Assembly (NCBI GenBank): GCA_963931925.1
Contig: OZ007579.1
Coordinates: 41,342,335 to 41,406,334, forward strand
Direction of reading: 5' to 3'
Length of the DNA stretch: 64,000 bases
Source of the DNA: Onchidella celtica
Taxonomy: Eukaryota; Mollusca; Gastropoda; Systellommatophora; Onchidiidae
Below are positions 1-11,097 of this stretch, one piece after another; position 1 is the stretch's first letter; the number at the start of each line of letters is the position of its first letter. A model generated the notes under the pieces. The model saw only the letters and a program-made list of their open reading frames with translations, was not told the origin of the DNA and did no database searches. The translations under genes and the position numbers were made by a program.

Positions 1-1062
1 CGAAACAGCGGTGGATTTACCATGGAACTAATGAAGCTTAAGCTTCAGGGCCCCTGTAGGTGCCATGAAGAAACTTTTTTAATGAGTGAATTTTGGATGT
101 TGCTCTATTGTTGCTGGTTGTGAAGGGGCCCCACAATAGTTCAAGCTTCAGCGTCTCAAAAATTAGGTCGGCCATTGACTACAAATAAAAATTATATTGT
201 GAAGTGCAAAATTTCTATGTATTTCCTCACTGAACTTGTAAAACAGATTATAATAATTTTCTTTGCTAATACATGTGTCTACTAAATATTGAAAGAATAT
301 TAAAAACAATAATAATGGAGTACATCTGTATAGTGCAAGTCTCCACAAAATGGACCAAAAATGCTTTGCAAAGAAATAGTAACAACTTTCTCTCTATCTT
401 TCTGTCTCTGTCTTATGTAACTTCAAAGAATTTTATTAGAGAAATTTATTTATGTAACATTATAATGCCTTTGTTGCTGCTGCTGTCATTTTTTTTCACA
501 ACTGTTACAATGGGCCTACCTCTAATTGAATACAGTATTTAGTGCAAGTGTCTTTTGGTCAGAATATTTCCCTTTGGTTTTTTTTTTTTTCATTTTTGCA
601 TTCAGATTTTGTTAATTCATCCATCTTTGCATGGGCAAGGGGGGTGGAGGGATGCCAACCCTCTGAGTGAAACAAGGCCTAACACGATGGCTGGCGTTGC
701 TCATGCGTGTGTCACTTTTCACCGACAGGACCTGTGATTTAGTTATTAGTCAGTGCAGTACATCTATCCCATTCACTGCAATTCTCATTCTGTTTGTGTG
801 GGACAGGCCATACAATAGCAAGTGGGTTCAGGACAGAGAACACATAGTGCATGACCAATCTCATAAGTGTATCATAGTAAAGTTGTCTCCCCAAATAATT
901 ATGAGAAACTTATCTAGGGTGAGCTGAAGCTTCTCTTCCCTTATTGCCTCAAGCATGCAATCACTGTTGTTATAATAATGCTAATCCGTGATGACCACAC
1001 CTGGAATCCTGACACTGGTCATTTTGTACATGTATTTAACTGGATTTCTGTTTGACCCACAG
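1..1062. other. Intron or upstream sequence of the SLC49-like gene
   Basis: AT-rich, with T-runs. No exon could be recognised with a convincing acceptor, donor and family similarity. The upstream coding exons are presumably beyond the left edge or hidden here. Confidence 0.4.
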
Positions 1063-1181
1063 ATTTGCTGACCTGTTTGCTCGTCGTATGAAATTGTTTA
1101 TTCTCGTCATGTTTATTCTTGGCCTGGGCTGTTTTATTGTGTTTGCCTTGATGTTGATCAATACTATACCATTTTCTTATG
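1063..1181 (+). CDS. SLC49-like exon, transmembrane helix
   Basis: Acceptor CACAG before 1063 and donor G|GTGAGT after 1181. It encodes FADLFARRMK followed by a strongly hydrophobic segment of about 27 residues. Confidence 0.75.
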
Positions 1182-3391
1182 GTGAGTTTTACAGTCTGAA
1201 TTGTGGGATTTTGAGAAATTTCTTGGGGGTATGAAAGGCGGGTGAGGGGAAGGGGTGAGAGTCATCTATGAGTCTGTCTTTTGAAGTAGATCAACTGTGC
1301 TCAAAGATGATAAATTTCTTGTCTGCAAAAGACAGCTGTCAGTAATTTTATATGATTAAAGAGTGTGTAAACTTTCAGGTTCTAGAAGAAAGGTAAAATT
1401 TGCACATGTATACTCGCAGATATCAGATAGATCCTTCCACCATTGTAATCATTTTTGAGTTGGTGTATTTTTATATATTAATTCAGTCTTGCCATTGGAC
1501 CTCCAGAATTCTAGATATTGTCTGTGTTGTTTTTTTTGTTTATTTGGATTTATGCTTATGATACATATATATTTAAAGTATTGACCTGACCTAATCTGTA
1601 TGTACACCAGTTTCAGCAACAAAGAACAATATCTGTTTGATATATTTGTTTTGACTCACCAGCTTTGCTATATTGTACCATCATTGGAGGCAATGGATTG
1701 ATCAATGCTGCAGTGCCTATGCTGTATGAGCTTGGCTGTGAAGTGGCATATCCAACCAGTGAAGGCGCAGCCAATGGACTTCTCACCCTCTTCAATAACT
1801 TCTGGGGTCTCATCTTCTTGGGCTTGTTCTCGGTTAAGGCTATAGGTAAGTCACACTGTCTGTGAGTAAGTCAAACCTCTATGACCCCATGGTTAAGTCA
1901 GACTCTTTTGCAGACCATCTTGTATTGTGAGCATAAGAATTCTGATGTTGGAGCTAAGGCCTGTGAAAAGTGAGTAGAGCGTAAGGCCTTAACCCTGTAA
2001 CATTGACTTTATGCTTGTGTGTGTTTGTATAACAGATAGTTAAAAGAATGACCGTGTTGTTATAGGTAGATGTGCTCCTTTCACTTTCACCATTAGTGGG
2101 ATGCAGTTTTATCAGTTAGCTTGCGTGGTAAGAGAAAATACACTGTGGTTAGTAGGTTGAATTTTTTTTATCTTTTATGGTTTTTTTTTGGTATTTAACC
2201 TGTGGTAACCTTTTCTAGAAGGGCAGGGTAAGTTAAATAAGTGACTAGTACCAAGGAGTTTCTGTGTAGAAAAAAACTCAGTGAACTCTTCTTGAACTGA
2301 AGTGACAAAATATTTTAAAAACCACAGACAGCCGTTGTTTTTACATGTCACATTTGTTATTGACTTGTCAAGGGACTTGAAGTCCCAGAGCTAGTCATTT
2401 CTTCCAAGTTTAATTCTTTTGGAATTCATAGATTTTTTATTGTTGTTTGCTCCTAATGTGGGGCTTTGCAGCATGCAACTTTTTTTTTTTTTTATGCCAC
2501 ATTTTAACTCTTTGTACTAAATGACATCTCTACGGTACAGTCAGGTTAGAGTTTGACATACTGGCAATAGTTGACAAAACTAGGGGTACTGAAAAACTCA
2601 TTCTGTCTGGCACTCACTCTAGATTGCAGTAAACACTTCCTATTGTCCAGAGACAGAAATAGTTGACCAAACATCGTCCTAGCCGCAGTAGATTGTTGGG
2701 TCTGGAGAACTGAGTGTCTAAACTTAGTCCTGACTGCTGTAGATTGTTGGGTCTGGCTTATTGTGGTGAGATTAGGAGAGAACTGAGTGTCCAGACTTAG
2801 TCCTGACTGCTGTAGATTGTTGGGTCTGGCTTATTGTGGTGAGATTAGGAGAGAACTGAGTGTCCAGACTTAGTCCTGACTGCTGTAGATTGTTGGTGTT
2901 GTCTATTGTGGAGAGAATAGGGGAGAATTTAGTCTGATTATTCCCCGAGTGTCCAAATTTAGTCCTCACTGTTGTAGATGTAAATCTTGCCTGTTTATTG
3001 TGGTGAGAGTAGGGGAGAACTGACTGTCCAAGCTTAGTCCTCACTGCTGTAAATTGTAGGATCTACCTTACATTGTTACAATGTGATCAACTGTCCATTT
3101 GACAGATCTGACATGAGCATCCAGCCTCCACAAGATTTCAGTCATCAAAATTGACCATTTGTCTGAGTCTGACCCATCTCAGTTTGTGATTTTATCTTGT
3201 CTGTTCCAGCTGAGTACAACATGTGGCCAAACTGGGCAATCATTGGTGCAATTGGCATTAGCATCCCCTTGATCTGTGTCTTCAAAAGTCGCTTTAAACG
3301 TCTGGAAGTGGATGAGGGTATTCATCCAAAGGATTTCTTGAAACAGGACCTGGAAGTCTCCTGCGATCATCCTGTCATTCAGTCACCCTAG
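1063..3391 (+). CDS. SLC49-like MFS transporter, last three coding exons
   Basis: Three exons join in frame: 1063-1181, 1663-1845 and 3210-3391, with AG acceptors and GT donors and matching phases. The product is a polytopic membrane protein carrying the last transmembrane helices of a major facilitator. Exon 1 gives one hydrophobic helix after a basic FARRMK loop. Exon 2 contains the stretch ELGCEVAYPTSEG followed by NGLLTLFNNFWG, the acidic-to-YP-EG signature of the FLVCR/DIRC2/MFSD7 (SLC49) family. Exon 3 gives the last helix and a soluble tail ending DHPVIQSP before TAG. The N-terminal half is outside the window to the left. Family members carry haem, choline, pyridoxine or related cargo; which SLC49 member this is, and its substrate, cannot be read from this fragment. 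Confidence 0.8.
1663..1845 (+). CDS. SLC49-like exon with the YPTSEG motif
   Basis: Acceptor CACCAG before 1663 and donor G|GTAAGTC after 1845. Two hydrophobic helices flank the conserved ELGCEVAYPTSEG loop. Phase 1 at both junctions. Confidence 0.82.
2706..3060. repeat. 73-bp tandem repeat in the SLC49-like gene intron
   Basis: The unit beginning GAACTGAGTGTC recurs at 2706, 2779 and 2852, exactly 73 bp apart. Degenerate units follow to about 3060, and a diverged unit may precede at about 2645. The third unit onward carries substitutions and indels, so the array is oldest at its 3' side. Confidence 0.85.
3210..3391 (+). CDS. SLC49-like terminal coding exon
   Basis: Acceptor TTCCAG before 3210. 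It encodes a last helix, a basic FKSRFKRLE segment and a cytoplasmic tail, and stops at TAG 3389-3391. Confidence 0.8.
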
Positions 3392-4215
3392 ACCAGAGAA
3401 AGATCTTATAGAAATGTGCATTATATTGATAACCAAATGGACGAACAGCTATTAACAGCTAGACCTTCAACATCCAACAAAACAATAATGACCCTCAAGA
3501 ATTACCTGCATTATATGTCCAACAACAGCCAATGTTGCTTGGGTAACTCGCGGACAAATCTTCCAACAGTATAGATCCCCAGTAATAAAGCCAGCCTGGG
3601 CCAAGTGGTGGGTGGGGAAAAGAGGAAGATCAATCAATCATAGATCATGGTTTTAAAAAAAAAAAGATAAAATTGAAGTGGATCTCATAGTACTCTAGGA
3701 CTGTGATGAACAAATTTTATACATTTGGTCAGTTTGCAAATCTGGCCAATCGTACAATATTTAAGGCAGTTTTGCACTTGTAATGTTTGAAGTTGAGAAA
3801 TTTGTATTTGAGTTGAGTCATTCTTAAAAGGTGAGTCTATGAGTGCTATTCGTTTTCAGTGGCAATCTGTACAACTAATGAAATACAAAAGCCCACAAAA
3901 AAAAGCTGTTATTCTTTAGAGAGAAAGTTCTAGAAATGATGTAATAAAATGACTGGAATTTTCAGTTAAGGAATCTGTTTGCTGAACAGCGGCAGTGAAT
4001 CTATGGGATATGTTTTTGAATGTTATGCTATGGGTTCTAAACGTAATAACCCCTAAAAACACCCAAGTTTCTTTATTTTCGAAGGCTCAAAACTCATGGA
4101 GGTGATGACTAACTACTATATTCCCAAGCCATTAATTTAATTGCCATCTCCATTAAAAACATTTTGTTCAGTTCATCCCAGGGCTCAGATTGTTATTTTG
4201 TCAATAATTTATTAA
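3392..4215 (+). other. 3' UTR of the SLC49-like gene
   Basis: Sequence after the TAG. The first canonical AATAAA is at 3943-3948. The actual cleavage site cannot be seen. Confidence 0.5.
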
Positions 4216-5590
4216 AGCTGGTTTTGTTTGGTTTTATGTTGCATTTATTTCTTATTTACAGCATTGCAATGATGCACAGTGCTCAGCAAAACTTTCATTT
4301 TATGTCTGTGATGTAACGATGACAGCCTTTAAAGTTACCTGACATCACTCCCACTGAGTAAAATCATGACCTATGGTAGTTAAATGGACCCATTTATCCC
4401 AAGCAGGTTATGTGTGATGCGTGTTTGAAATTTTGTAGCCTTTCATTGATGAAAAAAAAAAAATGCATAAGTGATGAGTACTTGGGTGTAACGGTCATTA
4501 TTTCATCCCCGTGAAAAATGCCTATAATCCATTTAAATGGATTTTTCCCATTACACTGACTTGAGTTGGGCTATAACTTTGTCTCTGCACAGATTTCAGA
4601 TAATATACATCATCAATGGATCTCATTATGTGATCAATTATGCCTGAGAACTGTTTGTGACAACCTATTGAATGACATGTCTTGCAAAATTGGGATGCAG
4701 AACTATCTTTGCTTTTGAAATTATGAATTACAAATAGCTAAAGAATAAAATTGTGCTCGCAAATGACAAAAATTTGAACTCTCAAAAATAGGCATGATGT
4801 AATGTTTTCAGTCTCACCTTTTGAGAATGGCTCATGTCTAGATGTTACATCAACGCACTTAGTGACTGCTTCAAAATGAAGAAGTTTTTGAGTGTTTGTG
4901 TGCAATATCATGAACAGTGTATCTGTTTTTTTTTGTTTGTCAATTAATTTTGTCTCCACAAAAAAAGACGTGATATTATTAGTATTACATTCATGAAAGA
5001 ATCACATGGTAAAACAATCATGTATTTTAATATTACAGTGGCGGGCGGGAAGTTTAAAAAGATTTTTGCTTTTTATCTTAGCTCACCAGTTATTGTCTAA
5101 TCTGACGGAGCTTGCTTTTCTTAGAATTTTTATACCAAATTTATTATTCCAGCTTAAAGGCACTGAAAGTTATGGCATTTTCGAAAGGAAAAAAAAAGAT
5201 TTCGAATTTACCTTGTCAACGAATATGAAAATTGCATGGTATTGGTAGTCCAACTTGGACTCCCCACAAAATGATAGTTTACTGAGTTATGCCATTGAAA
5301 ATGCTCAGTTTTCAGGTCAAGAGGGTCTACATCACATTGAATTTTTTATGAGGGGTACAGATATATGTGAGCATCTCATTTTAGTCATCAAACTTCATCC
5401 GCAGTCATTTTTTGCAAATTTTTACAAGGGAGGCAATGAAAATAATTTTTTTTACAAGTTGTAAAGGGCGTCAATTCGTGTTCCACCTTTGATTCATCAT
5501 TGAGGATTGGACAAAGGTAGTGAGAGTTTTCAGACTGATTCTAGTAGAAGTCTGTACATTCTTCACTTTTGTCTATTTGCATTCAGAGTG
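4216..5590. other. Intergenic, nothing recognised
   Basis: AT-rich sequence with a perfect 14-bp palindrome around 4533 and a few A-runs. No coding, RNA or mobile signature was found. Confidence 0.4.
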
Positions 5591-5732
5591 AATATCTTCT
5601 ATATATATAAAAAGTGAATGTGTGTTTGTTTGGGTGTTTGCAAAAAATACTTGCTAAAACAGCTCGGATTTACATGAAATTTTGAACATATTTTCCTGTA
5701 GAAGGCTCTTTTTTACATTTGGAGGCTCTTAA

Positions 5733-6068
5733 CTCATTTCTCCCCACGTAAATTTGGCCAAGTTGCTCCAGCCGGACCAAGTAAATTTTGCAGTTTTCAT
5801 GCTTTTATAGGATGCGTTAGAAAAAAATTTATTACTCACTTATTTTTTAGTATTTTTCAATTCTATGGGGTGGAAATGTTTATAAATGAATGCTTTATGA
5901 TATTCTGTGGTTGTTTTTATTATTGTATGGGTATAAAGTAGTAATTTGTAAATTAGAATTGAAAAAATATATATATAAGGTCGGGGTCTAAAACGTGGAT
6001 TCCCCGTTCGCGGTACAGCTCGGCACGAAGGCGAAAACGGGGATTCCGCGTTCGCGGGGAGAAATGAG
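5733..6068. mobile_element. Non-autonomous TIR element at a TTAA-like target
   Basis: The 13-bp inverted termini CTCATTTCTCCCC (5733-5745) and GGGGAGAAATGAG (6056-6068) are perfect. The left flank is TTAA (5729-5732) and the right flank is TCAA (6069-6072), consistent with a TTAA target duplication carrying one later substitution, as in piggyBac or Kolobok. The interior has no coding capacity. Its right third is CpG-rich, with a repeated GATTCC-CG-TTCGCGG motif. Confidence 0.6.
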
Positions 6069-6072
6069 TCAA

Positions 6073-7139
6073 TGGTGGGGAAGTTTTTTTTTTTTTTTAA
6101 GTTTGATTTGTGTCACTGACTGAGAGCCTGCTTCCAATCCCTTTTTTTTCCACAAGCGCATGACCCGTGGCATCAACACTTCCTGCTAGCAGATTTAAAC
6201 TATCAGTGGCTCGCAGATAAAATTAGAACACAGGCATACCCTGCTGCCTTACAGTGATCTCAAAGTGATTATGATAGTTAAATTTTATAGCTTTTATTGT
6301 TTACTCATTAAAATTTCATTTTGTATTATTCTGACTCCTCAGTTATATGGGCCAAAGGTCCAAGTAGCCCTCTGCAGGAGCAAGCTTTAAAGTTCGCGTG
6401 GACTTAAGCTTTTCCATTCATAAATTCATGGCTTTCCTGTTGTAGTGTAAGTATCACATGGCTCAGTGTTGACCTGCGACTCATGCAAATGTGTGTTTCT
6501 GTGTAAAATCATTGGTGTGATATACTTGCTTGTCTCTCTACGCACATTATTTCCACGATTGGGAGAGCTACGGGAGAAATAACTCAATGTTCCAAATGTT
6601 CTATTAAATGTGAATATTCTACATGTATTTGATAACACTTTTAACCACTATGCATTTGTCCTCCCATCCCATTGATTGCTCATGGGAAATGTCCAACCCA
6701 TAAAAGTAAGATTCGCATTCCTGTGATATTTAGGATCTTGAGAATGCAACATTGAACTTAAGAATTCCATTTGTGCTTTCCATTGAATTTTGTATGATTC
6801 GCCCAAAGCTTCCCTCTATTCTGTTTCAACAGAGTCTTCCCTGTGAACCAAACCTGGAGTATTTTTTAAAACTTGTTTCTGTGATAGTACATGTAGTTTG
6901 AATCACCTGGAAAACTTTGTTGCTACCATTACCTGTTTTGCGCTTTAATGGAAATAATTGTTTCAACTGCTGATAATCTGAATTTTTTTTTAACTTGTAC
7001 CTGTTGCCAGTGAGGATGTGATGAGTGAGGGTAGGATAGGGGATTGATTGAATGTGCATAGGCAGAGGTGCAAGAAATGGGAGTGGAAGAGAACGGGGAG
7101 TGCTGGCTGTGCAAACTCTTGAAGCTTGCGTTTCTTAAT
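6073..7139. other. Intergenic, nothing recognised
   Basis: No coding or repeat signature beyond short T- and A-runs. Confidence 0.35.
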
Positions 7140-7266
7140 TGTATCCAGTGAGCTTGTATGTCATGTATATGCCAGGAATGTGCCACAGGTATGTCATGTG
7201 TGCGTTAGGAATATGTCAATTATATGTTATTATTTATATGTTATTATGTCATGTGTCACGATTAAG

Positions 7267-7423
7267 GTTGATGACCTTGTACGCCACGAGTATAGAGGGG
7301 GTAAACTTAGTAGGGGAGAAGGGGAGTTGAAAGTTGTTGTCGAGCATGAAAGATTAAATATCACGAGGAAGGTCGGTGGCCTTGTGCGCCACGAGTCTAG
7401 GGGGGTGAGCTTAGCAGGGGAAA
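7267..7423. repeat. Direct duplication inside the solo LTR
   Basis: The motif CCTTGT-CGCCACGAGT followed by a G-run and CTTAG-AGGGGA occurs near 7275 and 7380. The second copy ends exactly at the target used by the nested element. Confidence 0.6.
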
Positions 7424-7852
7424 GTCAAAATTGGGCAAAAAGAAAAGGTTGTATGTTGCGCACATTGCGCACCATCCCTGTCTTGTGCTGTGAGGCACTA
7501 TATGGCGCCTTCATCTTGGTTACTAACCAATTGCGTCACTTCCTGCTTCCATGCTTTTGGCGGACGGACGTGCTTTGGTGCTGCTAAAGAAGCAAGAACT
7601 CGCAGCTAAGTAAACTGTTTCACTTCGTTCCTGTTGAAGTCTTTTATTGTTCGTTTTTTTGTTTTTTTTCACTTGACAAAGGCGTAGCCGAAAATTTATG
7701 CATTTTCTGTCTTCTCTTTAGTTTGCTTTGTACTGTTTGGGTTTTATTTCTCACGCGGGGCTTCGCAACATACAACCTTTTCTTTTTGCCCAATTTTGAC
7801 TTTGCTTATAGCCCTGCTGCGACCCCACAGTTTTTCTGTGGTTTTTATGATA
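7424..7852 (+). mobile_element. Retroelement-like insertion, 429-bp copy
   Basis: Bounded by the identical 13-bp duplication TTAGCAGGGGAAA (7411-7423 and 7853-7865). It begins GTCAAAATTGGGCAAAAAG. An inverted copy of that 5' end spans about 7700-7800. A separate 3' tail then runs to 7852, with a perfect hairpin CCACAG-TTTTT-CTGTGG followed by TTTTT. Read on the minus strand, the inverted segment contains an ATG with a short AT-rich open frame from about 7702. No complete protein was recognised. Long, variable target duplications suggest target-primed reverse transcription; the asymmetric tail outside the inverted repeat argues against a simple DNA transposon. Confidence 0.7.
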
Positions 7853-7949
7853 TTAGCAGGGGAAAACACGGTTTTTAACATTGTTGACGAGCGTGGATAG
7901 ATACACACGACTCGCTTTAAACTAGTCGCGTGTGCAAAAACCTCGGGAG

Positions 7950-7955
7950 TATAAG
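7950..7955 (+). promoter_or_regulatory. TATA-like box in the solo LTR
   Basis: TATAAG within GAGTATAAGTAGAGG, about 700 bp into the LTR. Inferred U3 promoter element. Confidence 0.35.
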
Positions 7956-7980
7956 TAGAGGAGAAGCTCGACACACGTGG

Positions 7981-8280
7981 TTCCCAAATTATTCGTTCCT
8001 AAAGGAAGACGCAGCGAGAAGTGGTCCGGGCGACAGGTGGAAGGTCGTGCCATGGGGACCAGGGGTGTTATGTATGTGAGGAATCTATGAAGGTTCCCAA
8101 GTTATTCATTCCTAAAGGAAGACACAGAATTTATCGGTCCGGGCGACAAGTGGAAGGTCGTGCCAGTGGGGACCAGAAGTGTTAGGTGTGTGAGGGATCC
8201 ATGATGTTCACATGTATTTCCCAATAAGAAGAATTTATCGGTCCGGGCGACAAGTGGAAGGTCGTGCCATGGGGACCAGA
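7981..8280 (+). repeat. Triplicated hairpin-forming repeat in the LTR
   Basis: The core GGTCCGGGCGACA-GTGGAAGG then TCGTGCC-TGGGGACC starts at 8023, 8136 and 8240. Each copy pairs GGTCC with GGACC and CGAC with GTCG, so each RNA copy could fold into a similar stem. The outer parts of the unit (TTCCCAA-TTATTC, CCTAAAGGAAGAC) repeat in the first two copies and decay in the third. Confidence 0.7.
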
Positions 8281-9060
8281 AGTTGAGGAGTTCTGATGAT
8301 AGGATGGGAACCCATCAGAAGCTCGTGAGTCTACGATGGCGGGTGTGAACCGTCGGTGTGCAGTGTGTTTGCAAGTTGAAGAGTCTTGAGGACGGGATGT
8401 CGAGAACCCCTCAAGGAACAAGTAATCTACGATGGCGAGTGTGAACTGTGTGTTCTTATTTGTGTGAAGCCAGGGGCGTCTGTTTCCCCTTTTATCGTCG
8501 AAATTAAAGATCTAGAAAGGATTGTGTGAACTCTGGAGAAGTGAAACTGCATCAACGAGGAGGGCAGCTGTTGACAGAGACTATTAAGTATACGTAGTTA
8601 AGTTTATAGACAGAGGGATTAGATCTAGATGTGAAATGGGGAATAGATAATAGCCATGATCCCCAAGAGTAAATTTGAAGTATCTCTGTTTTTGTGATTA
8701 TGTATGTGATTATCATGAGTTGAATGTTTTGACATAAGTTTTGTCATGCATTTATAATTAAATATCGTTTAATTTAAATCTCACTCCATGTGTCCGTTGA
8801 TCGCTGGTCTGCTTGCTTGGCTTGTTAGCTGGGTTTGAAAGGTAAATAAGTTAGGTACTCATCACACACGTGGTCGTGACCATCTTCAAGCACGTGATCG
8901 TGACACATGCATATGTCAGCAATAAACCACATGTCATGTGTGTGTCAGCAATAAACTACATGTACATGTATGTCATGTGTATGTCAAAAATACATCACAT
9001 GTATGTATAAGAATATGTCAAATGTCAAGTATACGTCCCGTGTATCTCTTGCATAGCAAG

Positions 9061-10388
9061 TGTTAGCATCACATGTCTGTGTATGTTGAGAATGTGGTTA
9101 GTATCAAATATCACACATTGCATGCCAGTTGCTTGACCAATCCTCCCTGTTCAGGAGACTTCAGGGACAGTGTATCTGTAAACTATATTTATGTATACAT
9201 ACTTACTTACGCATGAAAATATCAAAATAACTGACCATTCCAAACTGAGGGAATGTATTTTTCAGGATGTTTTACACATTATTTTTATAACTTTGTGTGA
9301 CTGGTGAAAGGAGAGTGGAACAGGTTTACAATTTTTATTTACTTTTAAATATGTTTCACCAGCTTTCATAATTGTTTGAATGAATTATGAAAGCTTTGCA
9401 ATATAGCCACTAACTCTTGCCGTCTGTAATCAATGTTGTGGCTACAGGTGAAGTGTTGGTCTCCATTTGTTGCAGTAAGATGTTTGGATATCTGATTGAG
9501 CTGTGATTCTGACATGAATATACAGTATATTGGTGGTGTCGGGCACAAACCAGCCAAGTCAAGATGAGCATATTTTACAGGAGGAACAAAAAGTCGCGGA
9601 TAACACAAAAGGGAAATGTACTTAACTAGTTTGATCACATGTCTATTTTGAATGTTTCTACTGAATTATGGTAAGAGCTATTTTTACAGATGATGCGGGG
9701 TTCCAATCTTCATAAATTGGTACTATAAAAAGAAATATGAAATTTTCGGACTTTGCTGGTTTGCACCCGACACCATTGATATGCATGTATGTCACTGAGG
9801 ATTTTTTCTTCAGCAGAAACATGTTTACAAACTTGTTCATGTAATACACTCAGTTGTTCTTTGTTTTGACCCAACTGAGGGAGTCTAATACTGTAATAGA
9901 TAGAAGTGTTCAGAAGATGGGACGGGTGGACTCAGCATTGTGGTGTGGATTTACATTAGTCCTTGCCATTCTTTGAAGATCTAAATGAATTTGAGCAATG
10001 TCCAGCTGTTTGGTTGCATACAAATTCCAGCTCTTTGTACATTTAATCTTTTAATCTCCAATCTCAAAATATCTTCCATAAGGTGCCAGGCTAGACAATC
10101 AGTTTTGACGTGTTGGAAATTATGAACATTGCTGGTAAACTTCATAATGTCACAGTGTAAGAACAAAACAAGTCTTCACATTTTTCATGTACTGCAAAGT
10201 GTCAGTGATAAGAGCTGCATGATTTACCAGAAAGTTCACTTTAGTTGGCTTGATGAATGTCAAATTTATTGACAAATGCAGTAAAGAGTCCTTCTAGCCC
10301 CAATCCATGATGATCAATAAAATACATGTATGGCAATAATCTGAAAATTGTCAGTTTTGCTGTATTTCTCTGCGATTCATCCTCTCCC
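9061..10388. other. Intergenic, nothing recognised
   Basis: AT-rich sequence without splice-supported exons or clear repeats. Confidence 0.35.
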
Positions 10389-10409
10389 TCCCCCCCCCCC
10401 CCCCCCCCA
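10389..10409. repeat. Poly-C tract
   Basis: An uninterrupted run of C. Similar C or G runs occur near 11887, 13685, 27790, 40551, 52244 and 55309. Confidence 0.85.
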
Positions 10410-10552
10410 TTGCTGCAAGGCAGTTTTAAGATATATAAGATATAAGGTAGCTTCCTGTTGCTACAGAAAAGGCTTGGATGAAATTTACTTTGTTTTATTC
10501 AGTTATTGCACCCCCTCCTTTTCTTTCACCCTAATCCTGTCCTTTCTGTTGT

Positions 10553-10903
10553 TGTCTGTTGTTAGTTTTTTGTTGTTTTTTTCTGAAACTGACTGAGGTA
10601 AAGCGTTGCCGTTCTGTTGTTAGTTTTTTGTTGTTTTTTTCTGAAACTGACTGAGGTAAAGCATTGCCGTTTTGTTGTTAGTTTTTTGTTGTTTTTTTCT
10701 GAAACTGACTGAGGTAAAGCATTGCCGTCTTGTTGTTAGTTTTTTGTTGTTTTTTTCTGAAACTGACTGAGGTAAAGCATTGCCGTCTTGTTGTTAGTTT
10801 TTTGTTGTTTTTTTCTGAAACTGACTGAGGTAAAGCATTGCCGTTTTGTTGTTTTTTTCTGAAACTGACTGAGGTAAAGCTTTGCCGTTTTTTGTTGTTT
10901 TTG
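10553..10903. repeat. 58-bp minisatellite
   Basis: The motif CTGAAACTGACTGAGGTAAAG starts at 10583, 10641, 10699, 10757 and 10815, exactly 58 bp apart. A shortened unit follows at 10859. Each unit also holds GTTAGTTTTTTGTTGTTTTT. Copies are nearly identical, suggesting recent expansion. Confidence 0.95.
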
Positions 10904-11097
10904 AGAGTAGCCTTTTTTATCCTTTTCTTCATGTTCCTTCCTATGTACCCTCTTTCTCTGCCACACACGAAAATACACACATATGGTGGGCCTAAATAAG
11001 AAATCATCAAATAAAGATCAAAATCACTAATGGGAGGAGAGAGAGAGAGAGAGAGCAAAGGGAGCATTGGAGTAAGGAGAACAGAAATGCGATTTTA

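Larger units (their letters stand above)
7254..8905 (+). mobile_element. Solo LTR with a nested insertion
   Basis: The block begins TGTCACGAT and ends ATCGTGACA, perfect 9-bp inverted termini with TG...CA ends. It is flanked on both sides by CATG (7250-7253 and 8906-8909). Inside are a TATA-like TATAAG at 7950 and structured repeats, but no gag, protease or RT. This fits a solo LTR left by LTR-LTR recombination. Without the nested 442 bp (element plus one duplication) it would be about 1.2 kb. The superfamily is unassigned; a 4-bp duplication occurs in several LTR lineages. The orientation is inferred from the TATA box. Confidence 0.7.
7140..9060. repeat. Degenerate TATGTCA minisatellite, split by an LTR
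   Basis: Short units built on TATGTCATGTGTATGTCAG followed by AATA recur imperfectly at 7147-7253 and again at 8906-9060. The 7254-8905 LTR sits between them, so the array was one block before the insertion. Confidence 0.6.

Noticed and set aside
2772-3044. 90-codon minus-strand frame with repeated VRTKFGHS units
   Set aside because: Produced by the 73-bp intronic tandem repeat; no splice or start context.
7126-7587. 153-codon plus-strand frame
   Set aside because: It runs across the minisatellite, the LTR border and the nested element border, so it cannot be a conserved gene.
10553-10903. Possible CRISPR-like array
   Set aside because: Units are contiguous 58-bp tandem repeats without unique spacers, in a eukaryotic genome.
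10678-11067. 129-codon minus-strand open frame with repeated FRKKQQK units
   Set aside because: It is the translation of the 58-bp minisatellite; 58 is not a multiple of three and the frame survives only because the unit lacks stops.
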